A stretch of 64,000 nucleotides of DNA from Ophiobolus disseminans (taxonomy: Eukaryota; Ascomycota; Dothideomycetes; Pleosporales; Phaeosphaeriaceae). The stretch's first letter is position 1. Each line of letters opens with the position of its first letter. Positions 1 through 11,611 of the stretch are shown piece after piece. The position numbers were made by a program, and so were the translations under genes. The notes under the pieces were generated by a model that was not told the origin of the DNA, made no database searches, and saw nothing but the letters and a program-made list of their open reading frames with translations. Where the stretch lies: the NCBI GenBank assembly GCA_010093685.1, contig MU006245.1, positions 62,001-126,000 of the forward strand. The letters run 5' to 3'.

Positions 1-2
1 AA

Positions 3-368
3 ACACAGAGCATCAACATCGTCCACCAACACCATGAATACGAACAAGTCGACGGCGCCGAGGAGGAAAAGAGGGACAGAGGGCAAGGGGAGGACGGGCG
101 TAGCGAACACGATGGCAGGGACGAGAACGGGCGCAGCGAGCACGAGTCAGAAACGCAGGATAGAAGCAAAGGCAACCTTGGAATGAAAGCAATGGCGAAG
201 GTGGAAGCAAGCCCAAAAACAGGGACGAGATCGCACATACGCAGAAAGACATTCCGCCCACGAATAAGGGGAAGGATAAAAAAAAAGAGGTCTGGGGCCT
301 GGCGGATGAGGGAGATATTTGGTAGGCGGTTTGGAATGCGGGATATGGGGGACTGTGGGGGGGATTGA
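3..368 (+). CDS. 3' end of an unknown gene, cut by the window edge
   Basis: One frame is open from the left edge (codon at 3-5) to a TGA at 366-368, giving about 121 residues with no start in view. The N-terminal half is very rich in Glu, Asp, Arg, Gly and Ser. It contains an 11-residue imperfect repeat (DNA 93-112 and 126-145, period 33 nt) with the pattern GRSEH. The second half is strongly basic. I recognise no family. Low-complexity purine-rich DNA has few stops on this strand, so the openness alone is weak evidence. It may be the disordered tail of a + strand gene, a partial exon, or not coding at all. Shorter antisense ORFs overlap it. Confidence 0.35.
   Translation, partial: TQSINIVHQHHEYEQVDGAEEEKRDRGQGEDGRSEHDGRDENGRSEHESETQDRSKGNLGMKAMAKVEASPKTGTRSHIRRKTFRPRIRGRIKKKRSGAWRMREIFGRRFGMRDMGDCGGD
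93..145 (+). repeat. two-copy 33-nt imperfect tandem repeat
   Basis: Positions 93-112 and 126-145 match at 17 of 20 bases. The repeat keeps the reading frame of the overlapping open frame, so it gives an 11-residue repeat in the putative protein. Confidence 0.6.
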
Positions 369-878
369 CAAGGCACTGTTAAAAGGTATGAATGGGAAGC
401 AGATGGACTATGCTTCGGATAGTCTTCCATGTGTCTTTTTTTTCTGACCAGCCTGATTGGAATGGAGGTTATAACGATACGCTAATGTTATTAATGAAGG
501 GATTCTTCCGTTGATATACTAGTGATCATGGTCAAGTTCCAAACACTCTATCTGTTAAATGGAGTTCGGTATACATTGAGTTATGCTTGACTCTGCTGCT
601 GCTGCTGCTGCTGCTGCTGAGGGTTTCCTCAAGGGCGATGTTCAATATCGCCATAGTAAGGTACTGTGTACTTGCCCACGCTCCAATTTAAGCGCAATTG
701 CTAACATAGTAACAGAGTCCAGGTTCTCGAGTCAGCCTCGCGAAGACACCAATAGCGGCATCTCGCTGCCACCTGCATTGTTCGGGCTTCGTACCTGTAC
801 GCATCTGTTCCAGGTGTATGCCGCTGTCCCTGGGGTAGTCGTCTCGTCTCCTTTTATCTCTCAAACCGTCAGTGGAAA
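369..878. other. intergenic, contains a CTG microsatellite
   Basis: No gene is recognised. The only clear structure is the (CTG)9 run at 593-619. The stretch lies between two convergent gene ends (the partial + gene and the DUF7730-like - gene), so it should be 3' flank of both. Confidence 0.5.
593..619 (+). repeat. (CTG)9 trinucleotide microsatellite
   Basis: Nine perfect CTG units sit in the intergenic stretch. They lie in no recognised coding sequence. Confidence 0.95.
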
Positions 879-2013
879 TCAAAAATAAGCAACCACAAAC
901 TGTACCTCCATCTCCCCTCTTTCCCACTCCCCTCTCTCCCACTCTTCCCACTCGCCCAGATCCCCATCAGATCTCCCTTCCCAATCTACAGGAAAATCAG
1001 GTTGATGGTGAATATACCACTCGCCATCACAGCTTTTGGCCGCGTGCCAGCGCTGGCGCAAGCGACGCGTTATCAGAAAAGGTGGCGGGGCTGTAAGATG
1101 CGTGTAATGGCGTTCAGCGCACTCAGACTTTGGGTGAAGTTTTGGTAAATTCACTGATATCTTTAGATCCAGGATAGAGGCAGTGAGAGCGCAAAGCGGG
1201 GATAAAAACGCGCGTTCATGCGCGTGACTCCAAGAGCAGGGGTTGTCGTGATCGGCCCAGATGTGCACTGTGAGGAGATGCTTTAGTAGGGCGATACCAG
1301 GACAGATGCAGAGCCAGGAGGTAGGGTTTAGGGTCGAGTTGCTAGTCGTATGAGTGACGTGGTGTTCTATCTCCTTGAAAGAGTCGAGCGGCAGCTTAAG
1401 GACCAGTTCAAGATGCCGGAGACCTGTAAGGGAAGGACGGAGATAGGCTGGTACGGCTGTTTGAGATGGCGGTTGCGCAAGAAGAACCTGGAGTGTATCA
1501 AGATCTGTAATGTGGATAGTGGCGGTATCGGCCAGGAAGTCAAACACATCGATTCTTCTGCGTCAGCATGTTAGTAAAGAGTCCTTCTGCGCGCAGCTGT
1601 CGAGATACTCACGCTCTCCTACACACCCGTAGCATTTCCATGTCGGTGTCTTGTGACATGGCTTCAAGTTCGGTGTCTCTGAAGCATACGAGTTCACCTC
1701 TATCTGCCTTTTGTGCTACCTCTTCGCATGCCCAATGCGGACCCCATGTTGAACGTAGACGGCGCAAATATTTCGGCCGCGCTTTGACGTAGTTCGAATT
1801 GGGCGATACTTCGAGGCCAAAATAAGATGCATCGCCAATTAACTGAGCTTGAGTACATGCTGACACGGTGAACTTGCCGTTCTGGATAAATGCATGAACC
1901 TTCTGAGGTACGAGGTAGCGATAGATCTCTTGACGGATTTCGAGTGGAGCAGCGAGGAGCCTGCTGCCTAGCTGTGGGTCGATCTATATTTCGTTGCTGG
2001 ACTCGGCAGACAT
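879..2013 (-). pseudogene. DUF7730-like (F-box-like) protein with an in-frame TAG near the 5' end
   Basis: The downstream coding part is clear: exon 1983..1613, a 55-nt intron (1612..1558, donor GTGAGT, CTAAC branch, CAG acceptor) and exon 1557..879. The protein starts with a segment like LPxEIRxxIYxxL (here AAPLEIRQEIYRYL), which is typical of the large fungal DUF7730/F-box-like family. It continues with a long helical middle and ends in an acidic/Trp-rich tail. The only upstream ATG in frame (2013..2011) is followed after nine codons by TAG (1986..1984), then directly by the conserved part in the same frame. Either a nonsense mutation broke the gene, an upstream exon joins at the ATATAG acceptor at this stop, or there is a sequence error. 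Function in this family is largely unknown. Confidence 0.55.
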
Positions 2014-2359
2014 TGTGAAGTGGATCGTGTCGTAGAAGTGAAAGTCTGGTGACGGGAAGTCGAGGCTGGTGTTGCCGTGCGGTTGAAGTGAGGTTGTGGC
2101 CCGAAGTGCCATCATAATGTGGCTGAGACACTGCTCGGCCCCAACCACGATCCCGTAACAAAAAGTGAGACCATTTTGTGTTAGTAGACACCTTTCGAGC
2201 ATAGTGCAGGGCAGGCTAGTTCTGTTTCATTACTTCATGCTCGTTACCATGCTATGCTGTGCCATGCTGTGTCATGCCTTCAAAGCGTTCATCAAATGCG
2301 CCTTGCAATGCTAGACTCATGCCCATGGACCGCTAATGTGCTGCTATCACCATAACCAT
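2014..2359. other. intergenic, no gene seen
   Basis: This spans from the DUF7730-like gene's 5' end to the stop of the small membrane protein gene. Around 2247-2279 the word ATGCTGTG/CATGC recurs imperfectly. Nothing else was recognised. Confidence 0.4.
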
Positions 2360-2620
2360 TTAATCTGAAGTTAGCCAAAGCATTCCCCGGCCATCCCAAA
2401 GATCCCAGCACCAGACACCAACGACGTAAAGGGGTATCAGGACTGGGGAGAAGATGAAGAATATGAACCACAATACAGGCGAGATGCATAGCGCAAGTAA
2501 AAGTGCTGCCATGAAGACACAGACGCTATGCTCGTGCTTATCGTTGGTATTCTGATGGACCACAGGCGCAGGAATAGGTGGCAACACCGGCGCCCATGGA
2601 GGACTCGTGTTATTCGGCAT
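2360..2620 (-). CDS. small putative membrane protein (86 aa)
   Basis: A single open frame runs from an ATG at 2620 to a stop at 2360. The first ~30 residues are Pro- and Asn-rich and hydrophilic. Residues ~34-72 are strongly hydrophobic, enough for one long or two short membrane-spanning helices (Ala/Leu-rich, then Trp/Phe/Ile-rich). The tail is short with several Trp. There is no signal peptide at the extreme N-terminus. I recognise no family. The hydrophobic run is the main argument that it is real. It sits just downstream of the csn6 stop (2692) on the same strand and could instead be part of a 3' UTR. Confidence 0.4.
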   Translation of the reverse strand: MPNNTSPPWAPVLPPIPAPVVHQNTNDKHEHSVCVFMAALLLALCISPVLWFIFFIFSPVLIPLYVVGVWCWDLWDGRGMLWLTSD

Positions 2621-2691
2621 GATCGTGCTACGCAATATCAGTCATCCCATGTCATATAGCCTGTAGTGGGGTGCGGTGGTGCTTTGGAGGT

Positions 2692-4102
2692 TCACCATCT
2701 ATCACCTCCGCCGCCTCCACCACCTGTCATGACGGTGCCGAAGAAGTCGCCGCCACGTCCGCCATCGCCTCCGTATCCGCCCATCATGCCGCCCATGTTC
2801 ATGCGATTCTTGCCGGAGTTCTTGCCGTGCTCGACAATGTGGCTCTTCCGCCCAAGCTCCTTTGCTGCAGAGACCGAGTTTGTGATTGACGCAAGCAGGT
2901 TGACAAGCTGGACGTCAGAGGCTTCTTGTTGTGACTCGAGTGTGAAGGCATCTGAGTCGGGTGGGGCGAGAATGTTGATGCGGGCTAGCGTAGCTGATAT
3001 ACTACGGAGGATTGAATGGTTCAACGGCAACTGGTCCTGAGTGTCGGGCGTGGGGTTGAGGGGCAGTGAAGGATCGCTGAGGTAGGATGGTGGGAGAGTG
3101 TCGAGGTATGTGCGGAGGAGTTGGATGCGTCGACTAAGCATGCGAATAGCGTTCATCTTTGCGGTCAGGGAAGAGAGAACTGAAAATGTTAGCTTTATGC
3201 GTCGAGGTGGCACACTACAGAACTTACGCTCATCGTCCTCGGCAGTCATGACCAGAGACTCGTCAATGGGCGCGTCCTTCTCTTTTTCTTTCTCCTTCTC
3301 CTTCTGCTTTCCCCGCGTGTTTCGCTTGCTTGAAGAGGCCTCATCGACCCTTGACGACTCAGCCTTGTGCGCCAACGCAGCAGGGCCCTCGACTGCTGTG
3401 GCATTGCCGCCCCCACGAGCCACGAAGTCGACACTGATCATCTCCGCCTCGCCCGTCTCTATGCTGTATACCAGCTCCTTGAACTTTGTTGACTTGGGCT
3501 GGACTGCGCCGTCGATGTCCATAGCTTTGTCGTTGGGGTCGCTGGTGACGTTCTCGAAGATGGGCTCATAGAGCGTGAGCGGCAGCTTGCCGGCAGCCGT
3601 GGCTTCCGAAAAGGCATCTTCTGGATGGAAGAGTACTAGCAGCGGCGCTTCGGTGTAAACCTGTGATATATGGGAGTGAATGGGCAGGATGTGAGGTTGA
3701 GGTCCCGAGCGAGGTCCTAGTGTGAACCATCCGACAAGGTCAAGTGGTGGTTGCTTGTGGACATCCTTGACTACGTGTGGTGTTAGTCCATCACGTGCAT
3801 CTAAATCGCATGGCAGTCTTCTTACAGTCTTCTATGCGTTTGTTGAACCACTCTTTGTCAAGCACAACCTCGCCGTCATCGTTTGCCTCGAGCTTTGCCT
3901 GAAAAGCAACCTCCATAGTGATCTCTTGGCCATTCTGCTGACCAATGATAGCTCCAACTACTGGTCCAGTCTGCTGTCGCAATGTATGTCGCGTGATGCA
4001 GTCCGATATGGTGAGAAGCACTAGTGGATGTAATTGCACGTTTGGCGCATTGTCGGACGCGCGGGCGGTCGAGACGAGCGGATTCTGAGACGGTTGTGCC
4101 AT
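2692..4102 (-). CDS. csn6: COP9 signalosome complex subunit 6
   Basis: The MPN-domain subunit CSN6 belongs to the nuclear COP9 signalosome, which removes Nedd8 from cullins. Exons are 4102..3826, 3770..3228 and 3179..2692 (introns 55 and 48 nt, consensus splice sites), giving 435 aa. Exon 1 carries the MPN start (HPLVLLTISD, then GPVVGAIIGQ). Exon 2 continues with DLVGWFTLGP and AGKLPLTLYE, both typical of CSN6. No JAMM zinc motif (HxHx7SxxD) is seen, as expected for the non-catalytic MPN- subunit. A Lys-Glu repeat lies between the MPN domain and the C-terminal helical region, and the tail is very Gly/Met-rich; both look like lineage-specific low complexity. The start is the first ATG in frame, followed by MAQPSQNP. 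Confidence 0.92.
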
Positions 4103-5005
4103 GTTTGTGGTTGATTTCCGCAATTGAAGAGCCGGTGTAGGCGAGAGTGGCAGCGATTGAGGCGGGGTGCGTGGTGGTGAGCGTTAGGCGATCGAGTTAT
4201 GGTGTTTGGTGGGGAAGCTCGCTGGTGCCTGCCCTCAATCAGAGCTCTTGCCAAGGCGATTAGCTGCCCCGCTCACGTGAACACGCGTGGAGAGAGCGCT
4301 TGGGTGTTCCTTCACCTTCCAGTCATTTCCTACAGTACCTCACACTCACGATAGGCGACCAGATCACTTTCTCACATGCTGATTACGGACCGAGGTGTGC
4401 TTGAAGCGCTCAATTCACTCTTCCCTGCAGGTACGAGCCCTCAGTCACATGTTGCTCTCATAGCCTTTCAAGGTTGCCTCCCAAGCATACTGTTATCCCA
4501 AACCTGCGGAGCACGGCCGATTATAGTTCCACCGGTGCATATCAAGCAGCACCCGCGCGTCTGTCACTAATTGCTATCAGTGCTGGCGCCCACACTAGCA
4601 TACAGGGTCATTCCCTTCTTCAAATGCAAGTCGGACCGGCTATATCGACAAGGCCGCACCGGCACACCGCCTACGTAGTGGTCCATTTTACTTTCAGCCC
4701 AAATGTTGGGAGAGACTGTCGGAAAGGGTGACACCATGAACAGCGGTCACTATCCGATCAATTCTGCATCATTATTGGATCTACAGTCTCCCAATCTCCC
4801 AGTCCCGAATCTTTCCTTCTAAACCTGCTTCGAATGCCGTACTCCAATCCCTGCAAGAACGCGAATTGTATCACAGTCTTCCGAAAAATACGAGAACGCC
4901 TGACCTTCACCGCTGATACCTCGGCTGGTCCCCTCTAAGTCATCTCTAAGATCGTGAAAACAATGAAAGCGATGTACAACGGTGGAACTCATTCGTTCTC
5001 TCGCC
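4103..5005. other. csn6 promoter and 3' flank of the dehydrogenase gene
   Basis: No convincing gene is present. CACGTG (4274-4279) and ACGCGT (4283-4288) lie close together about 175 bp upstream of the csn6 ATG and could be transcription-factor sites. The rest shows only short, overlapping open frames without family resemblance. Confidence 0.45.
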
Positions 5006-6394
5006 TCACATCTCCACGAGCACCTTCAGAACAAGGTTGCCGTCTTTGTCGAGGGTCTTTCCAGCGAGCTCAAAGGCTTCTTTGACTTGACCAAGGCCGT
5101 GGTATCGGTGGGTTACCATGGCGTCTAAGTCTGGAAGTACACCTGATGAAATGAGCTTGATGCCCGTCGGGTAGGTGTTGGCGTAGCGGAAGATGCCAAT
5201 GATGTCCACCTCCTTCAGGTGAGAAGCGGACATGGGGAGCGTCTGAATTGGCGTACCCATTCCAACCATCACAAGCTGTCCACCAGGTCTTGTTGCCTGC
5301 GGAGATGTCAATATTTGAGGCCTTGAATCTACGTGGAAAACTTACGTATAAACCAGCCTGCATGCAGATCTCCTTTCCAGTGCAATCAAATGTCACATCC
5401 GCGCCTTCAAAGTCGGGGTCGTTAAGCGATGCGATCTCCATAATGTCCGCCGCCAACTCTTTCGCCTGATCAAGCTTCTCAGCAGTCTCAGCCGCACCTT
5501 TTCTGGGAGTCACAATGTAGCCTTTGTGAGCGAAACCGTTCGCAAGGGCATAGTTGATCCGCCCATAGTCAATATCGGCAATCACAACAGTTGTAGCGCC
5601 AGACACCTTGGCCATTGCTGCAGTAAGCAAGCCAACAGTGCCTGCACCGAACACGATAGCGGTGTCACCCTGCTCAATGTGAGCTCTTCGTGTGGCATGT
5701 ATCGCCACAGACAGAGGCTCCAATAGCGCAGCAGACTCCATGGAGACGTGCGCAGGTAGTCTAAATAAGGTTGTCAGCCAACGTTCCTTTCTCGGGTAGA
5801 TTATGCAAGACATACTTGTGGCACCATTTCGCGGGATGGTTGATGCGTTCCTGAAGGGTTCCCTGGAAGTGAGGCACAGATTTCGCGCTACTTCTGAACC
5901 TCATCCTAGGGCACAGGTTGTAGCGGCCGCGTTGACATGACCTGCAGTTGTCACAGGGAACGCCAACCTCCAATGCAACGCGCTCGCCAATCTGGAAACC
6001 ATTGACACTCTCGCCTATCGCGACCACGACGCCGGCGGACTCATGGCCTAGCGAGAGTGGTTGGCAGGCGTGCAGATCACCGTTGCGGAACTTGCTATAG
6101 TACGAGCAATCGCTCCCGCAGAGACCAGTAGCCTTGATGGCGATCTGAAGCTCGTTGGGCGCAGGGTCCGCAATGGAACGGGTCTCCTATCCGGATGTAA
6201 GCCTTGTGTCTTAGAAGTTCAACAAAACATCTACACCCCCACGAACGGTGGCAGCGTGGGATGTGTAACGGAAGGTGAGAGCATACGAGCCGCAAATCTC
6301 TTGGCCCATGCAAGACGGATGCTACGATAGTCGAAGACTTGTGGTAGTGCCTCGCTGGGATTGGATAGATGTCTGCTAATGCTGAGGGAGCCAT
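5006..6394 (-). CDS. zinc-dependent polyol dehydrogenase (sorbitol/xylitol dehydrogenase type)
   Basis: Exons are 6394..6287, 6186..5816, 5760..5346 and 5296..5006 (introns 100, 55 and 49 nt), giving 394 aa of the medium-chain dehydrogenase family. Members oxidise sorbitol, xylitol or L-arabinitol with NAD+. Seen in order: catalytic zinc Cys in GLCGSD; His in LGHES; the four-Cys structural zinc lobe CDNCRSCQRGRYNLC; a GAGTVG Rossmann turn; and an Asp in VIADID that favours NAD over NADP. The C-terminal substrate/NAD part has the usual GIFRYANTYPTGI. The start is the first ATG in frame, and the N-terminus is about 20 residues longer than typical before ASVLHGPRDL. The exact polyol cannot be told from sequence. 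The gene is intact and well conserved. Confidence 0.9.
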
Positions 6395-9300
6395 TACGAG
6401 AGACTGTGGGAGGATAGGATGGTGTGACAAGTGGCAATAGAGCGGGAAGAGAAGAAGGTGAGAGATAGCTAACAGACCACCACCCCACGGGAACGTGGAG
6501 GCTGATATACATGTCGGAAGGACCCCCTTCGATCAACGCTTGCCTGGCACAAGCTGGGCTTGCCTCATGTTCGTGCATCGGCGAGATAATGGCATCGCAT
6601 GAGGAAAGATTCAAAGCATCCACGTCATTTGCTGGGCGGATCAATCTGGCGCGACGAGCATGGATAGGGATGCGCGACCATAGCTACTTGGTATGGATGG
6701 CTTCGCGTAGGCTTTTCCTTCTCCCGTTACAATGTTAATGGTAAATGAGGCTAGATCTCATAGTGGATACTAGCCGGGAACTCCTGCAATTCGCCCCGGG
6801 GTGGAAGCGTGCTGCAACTACTAGCTCCAGTAGCTGTTAGACTCGTTTTTCACCGGGTCAGCACCTTGGAGGTTCCGCAACGTGCATACAAGAGCTGCGA
6901 TATAGGAGCAGTGGTCATAATGTTGTGTCTAGAGTGGAACACTTTTGTGTAGCGGCCGTCTATCAGAGGCTACGCCAGCGCCGTGAAACAGCGATAAGGC
7001 AGTCCTGCTGCTGTGGAGCCCGCATGCCAAAGGTGCGTTGGAATATCTGCAGTTTACCGGTAGTGGTGCGGCCCTGGCGGACCCACTGGTCCCTGGTACA
7101 AAGACGCAGATACATCAGCCTGATATGCGGGCTGGTCGTCTCAAGGTTAGCACGCCTTCGCCGCCATCACATAGCGCGACCATAACTCATCCAAGACCCC
7201 GGCGCAATCAGCAATCTTGGGAAGTTCCTGGCTCTGCCGGCCTGCACGGGAAATTTCGCACGCTGACTGGCTAGAAGATCTGGCTGATTTTCCAGAAGCC
7301 ATCCGGAACTCACATGTGCAATATAAAAGACCCGGATATATTCCACGTTGGCGAGTCGCGTTCAACGGTGCGCCTCCCCCCAGAGTGTACGCCCGGCGGA
7401 GCACGTTGTCGTTTCCGTAGTGCGTTGTCTTAGCGGATCCTCCTGGGGATGAGTGTGGTAAGTTGAGGTTGTCGTTGGTCGGCGGTCGGTTGGATGTCGG
7501 AGCACATGGCGGCTTAGCTACCGAGGAGCAGCAAATTGACGACATGGCGAGAGGCATTACCAGACCGTCGGATCAACAAAGAGCAGGGCTTGCTTATCAG
7601 AGAAACTTCGCAGTTGACAAACCACTGGCTCAGAGCATAGCAGTAGTTGCAGCTGCATCCGAGGTGTGGCTACCAGGAGCAAAAGCTATCGATCATTGGC
7701 ATGTGCGTTGTGCAGGACGGCCAGTAGCGCGCTGCAACTTGTCCTAGATCTGCCATCGCGGCCGAGTGGTGAGGTTGAGAAACTGTCAGTCAAAATCGAA
7801 GGAGATGACGCTGATCGCAGGTGCATGGTAGGAATCCATGTCAACTGCTGACAGGGGACGGCCACGAGCAAGATGAGGTGTTGTTGGTAATCTGTACTAC
7901 CAAACGAACTATTCATCTACCCTATCTCTCCGAACGCTGCCATTCGAGGAACTAAGCGGCAAGGTGCCGAGCGGGCTGCATCTGCGGGACGGCAAAAGCA
8001 AAAAGTGAGGCCGATTGCACCACAGCACGCACAACGACAGAAGACAGACAGCACGGCAGAGCACCATGGTGGACCCAGAAAAAGGTTGACCGACTTAGTC
8101 CTGCAACATAGGTCTCTCCACAACCCAAACGATCACTACTAATCACCACCACATCAGCCAGTCCACTCACAATGCGGAGCAAGAGACTACGAAATAGCTT
8201 CGAGTAAACGTCTATCTGCCCAGGCGTACTGATAAGGTACGAATCGTGCATTTAGCACGTTTATATTGCAGTTATCTTGCTACGAGATACGTACGCCTGG
8301 ATCGTCGCTACGCTACAACGCCCCCTGCGCGCAACCATACATTGGGACCATGCATCAACTAGCGACAACCACCCCAGAAACTCATGCATACCCCTCTGAA
8401 AGCGGCATAGCAATTGGCGCGACACTCTTTACCATGTCTCCTGCATCCGAACACACTACAATCATTGCGCATCCGCACATCTTGGGGCGCGCGTGCTCAC
8501 GTTTCAAGTTCGCTCATCAAGGGAGTCAGGGCATCTGCCATACGAGTACCTCCCGTAGCGGTGAGCAAGATACGCATTACTCGCCTCACCTCGATGCCAA
8601 CCACGGACGACCCTGAAACTGAGTTGAGAAGCAGATGGCGGTCTGCCGGATGTTCAAGGTGCCCAGGCCTATCACAGTAACTCAACCGAATGAAGCTGCG
8701 GAGGCTCGCTTCCGCACCCACCGCACAGTATCGCAGCGAAAAAGGCGACTTGCTAGCTACGGCCATCCCGAAGTTTCGTCCACCCGCGAGCCACAGGGCA
8801 CGATGTGCTTGTCTCACTGGCCAGCGCGCGGAATCCCAGAGCTGCGGCTTGCGCAACGCACGGGCGAAGGGGACCTGCATCCGGCATATCCTTGGAGTGT
8901 AAGCAACGAGTATGTGTCGAGACCGAACACGACGACATCTTGTCGATATTTGGCGCATATTCGCAACGGGGATACGGTGGTCTTTTGGCTGGGCTCAAAT
9001 TGTCCACAGTCGATGCCTAATTCAAACCGGAGGAACCGCGACATGAGAGTTATTTCCGAGGCACGAGAAGCTACCGACGCACATGTCACTCCCCGAGGGG
9101 CGCGCACTGCAAAACAGTGGAAATTGCATAATGCAGGTGGGTGACGGTACTTCCGCCAATGTACTCTTCTGCCACACATTTGTGCCTAACCGAGAGGCGA
9201 TACTGGTAGCCATAAAAAGAAGTGGAGCTCTCGTTCAACGTTTATGGAGCCGCGATATCAAAGGTCCCCGACATCGCTAATTCGACGGGTAGAGCCGCAA

Positions 9301-9425
9301 TCTCGCTATCTTGCAATGTACACCGCATCGATCTTGGCTTAGCTTGGTCCGCGTTCATGAGGACAGCGACTTCATGTTGCCACTGGCTCCAAGTCTCGCA
9401 CTTGGTGTCCGTTCTGAGTAAACTT
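6395..9425. other. 3-kb stretch without a recognisable gene
   Basis: The first part is the promoter of the polyol dehydrogenase gene, and the last part is 3' flank of the epoxide hydrolase gene. Several 60-170-codon open frames overlap on both strands (for example 8635-9144 + and 8497-8958 -). None has a domain, signal peptide or clean intron structure that I recognise. No terminal repeats or transposase remnants were seen. Confidence 0.5.
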
Positions 9426-11611
9426 CTACAACGCACTCTTCGACTTCCCCAAGCCCTGGCTGTCGAGCCACTGTCGAATGACCTGATTCACCTCCTCGGG
9501 CTTCTGCGTGAGCGCCCAGTGTGTCGCAGCAACTTCGCCTCTCGTCAGATTGGGGATGAGCGAATCCATGCTCTTCGACATCTCGGGCTTGAGTACCGAG
9601 TCATACGTCGCTTGGATGAAAAGGACTGGTTGCTTGATGACCTTCTTGTCGAGAAGAGCCTGATCTTCTTCCCAGTTGGTGCGGCGTTGGCGGTACCAAT
9701 TGACTGGATGACGAGTTAGCATTGATCTCCTGAGCATTAAGCAGAGTGCAAAGAGTCTCATGACACTTCTAACGTGGCAACGATAGACGCAAGGACTTGG
9801 AGTTGTCTAGAGCGCTACCCCATGATGTACCACATATAGTAGCAAGGTGAGATGTCAACTTACGCGTGGGGTGTATCCCGTGCTTGCAGTACTCCTTGAC
9901 GTAGTAGTCCAGCACCTGTCATCACAGTCAGCACACCATTCATCTGTCTGAAACGGCTTCAGAAATGTCGTGCCACATGAGCAAGACGAATCAGGCAATG
10001 CTGCTGCCGAGCATGCAAGCCCGCGTTCTCGTCTGCACCACTTCGCCATATGTTGTCGGGATTGAGCCATAGTTGAGGCAACGCTGCTGCCGAGCACCCG
10101 ACTCTTCGGTCACTCCTCTGCTTCTCCCGCTTCCACGCGTCCCGTACCGATCAGGCAACATTGATGTCGAGCAGCAGTGCACTTTCTCCACATCCTCCAG
10201 TTCACCTCCCCCTCTTCGATCATCATTCTTCCACTCATCACCACACATATTAAGGAGAGATTGTCACTTACTTTCCCGTTCAGTATCTTGCTCTCGCCAA
10301 TCGTCCCTAGGTTCTCCACCAACACGCCCTTCTCGGGGTCAAACGCCACCTCGCCGGCCGGTCCGCGTGCCCCATATATACCCTTCAGAAACTGCCTGAT
10401 CGACTGCTCATCTTTGACGTTCTTCTCCACCTCTCCTGACGCGAGGTGCAATTGGTACGCAAACTGCGGCAGCGGGCCATTGACAAGATCTTCCGTGGAG
10501 AAGAACTTGTCGTGCGGAGGTGTGTAGGGCGTGCAGACAGAGAAGACGTGCGAGACGAGGTCAGGGTACCACTGTGCTGCGCGCCAGACGACGAAGCCGC
10601 CCCTATGTTCGATTAGCCTTCAGCCTACTCGATCTCGATGCTCGTTGGAAGTAGTGGTCTCATGACAATCGTACATGATGCTCGAGACATCCCGTGAAGA
10701 TCCCAATGCCCATCTTCCCCCTTGAAACAACGTCTCGTAGAAACAACTCACCAGTCATGTCCCCCCAGAATAATCCTCGACGCACCAACCTCCTTCGCCA
10801 GTGCTGCAATATCATCCGAAGCCCTCTTCAACCCATACAAACTAATCGAATTCGGCGGAACCTTTGGCGCATCCTAACCACAGCCTCAGCATACACTTCA
10901 CTACATCTGCGCTTCATGTTCTGGTGTAACGCCGGCATGCCGGTACTGCACAGCAATCTACCGGTGCCGGCACGCTTCGTGCAACACAAACATGCCGGCA
11001 GAGTTACCGATGGCAGCACGTCGTCCCAACATTACCGATGACAGCAGCATCGTCCAATTTTTTTGAGTGCGGAAACGAGAAGCTGGAAGGAGGAAGTTAA
11101 CTCACCGTGCCTCCATAGCCCATCATATCCGGCGCAACGACTCTGAAGCCCATGTCTACGAGCATGGGGATTTGATACCGCCATCCTAGGGATAAGTCGG
11201 GCCAGCCGTGGATCTGTATGTAGTATTAGCATTGAAAATTGAACACATACATCAACCACATCTCCATCATCATCATCTCAATCCCAATCCCTCACTCCTA
11301 TCCACTCCCCCTCCCTTCCCCATCCCATCCCACCCAACCCGCCAAGCCCCTCCCTCCCCTCCCTCCCATCATCCACCCACGCCGCCCAACCCATGCATTC
11401 CCACCGGCTATATCCCATGGCCCCCAAGCCGCAGGCACCAAACACAGCAAGATAAGAAAGTGCCTAGTCTAGTCAAACGTACCAAAAACACGGTGTGGCT
11501 ATACCCAGTTCGCGGTTCTGCATGGAGATAGTGGTATGTATAGCCGTCGAGGCGTGCAGTTTTGTGTGCGATGCGCGGGTCGGACACGGGGTCGATTGGT
11601 TGGGTGGGCAT
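9426..11611 (-). CDS. soluble epoxide hydrolase (alpha/beta hydrolase)
   Basis: Six exons, 11611..11483, 11213..11106, 10873..10752, 10602..10272, 9915..9864 and 9703..9426, give 339 aa. Every junction keeps the frame and joins family-typical text. Seen: HGWPD (oxyanion HGxP), the nucleophile Asp119 in GGHDWGG, the late acid Asp in QATYDSVLKP and the catalytic His in ATHWALTQKP. The lid segment TLNWYR is also present. The enzyme should open epoxides to diols, in detoxification or secondary metabolism; the substrate is not predictable. Introns are 269, 232, 149, 356 and 160 nt, far longer than the ~50 nt elsewhere in the window, and two contain internal repeats. No signal peptide is visible, so it is probably cytosolic. 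Confidence 0.88.
9993..10173 (+). repeat. three degenerate 21-bp repeats inside epoxide hydrolase intron 4
   Basis: Copies at 9993-10013, 10076-10096 and 10153-10173 are spaced about 83 and 77 bp. The first two match at 20 of 21 bases; the third is more diverged. All lie within the 356-nt intron 10271..9916. Confidence 0.65.
11004..11055 (+). repeat. imperfect 23/24-bp tandem duplication in epoxide hydrolase intron 2
   Basis: 11004-11026 and 11032-11055 both read TTACCGATG, then a CAGCA-containing segment, then CGTCC. Just upstream, GCCGGCA-type words recur several times (10930-11000). Confidence 0.6.

Noticed and set aside
8497..9179. Several overlapping open frames of 84-169 codons on both strands
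   Set aside because: No domain, no plausible splice continuation, and frames on both strands are equally good. Most likely chance openings.
9222..9719. 165-codon + strand frame over the end of the epoxide hydrolase gene
   Set aside because: Largely antisense shadow of a well-supported coding exon.
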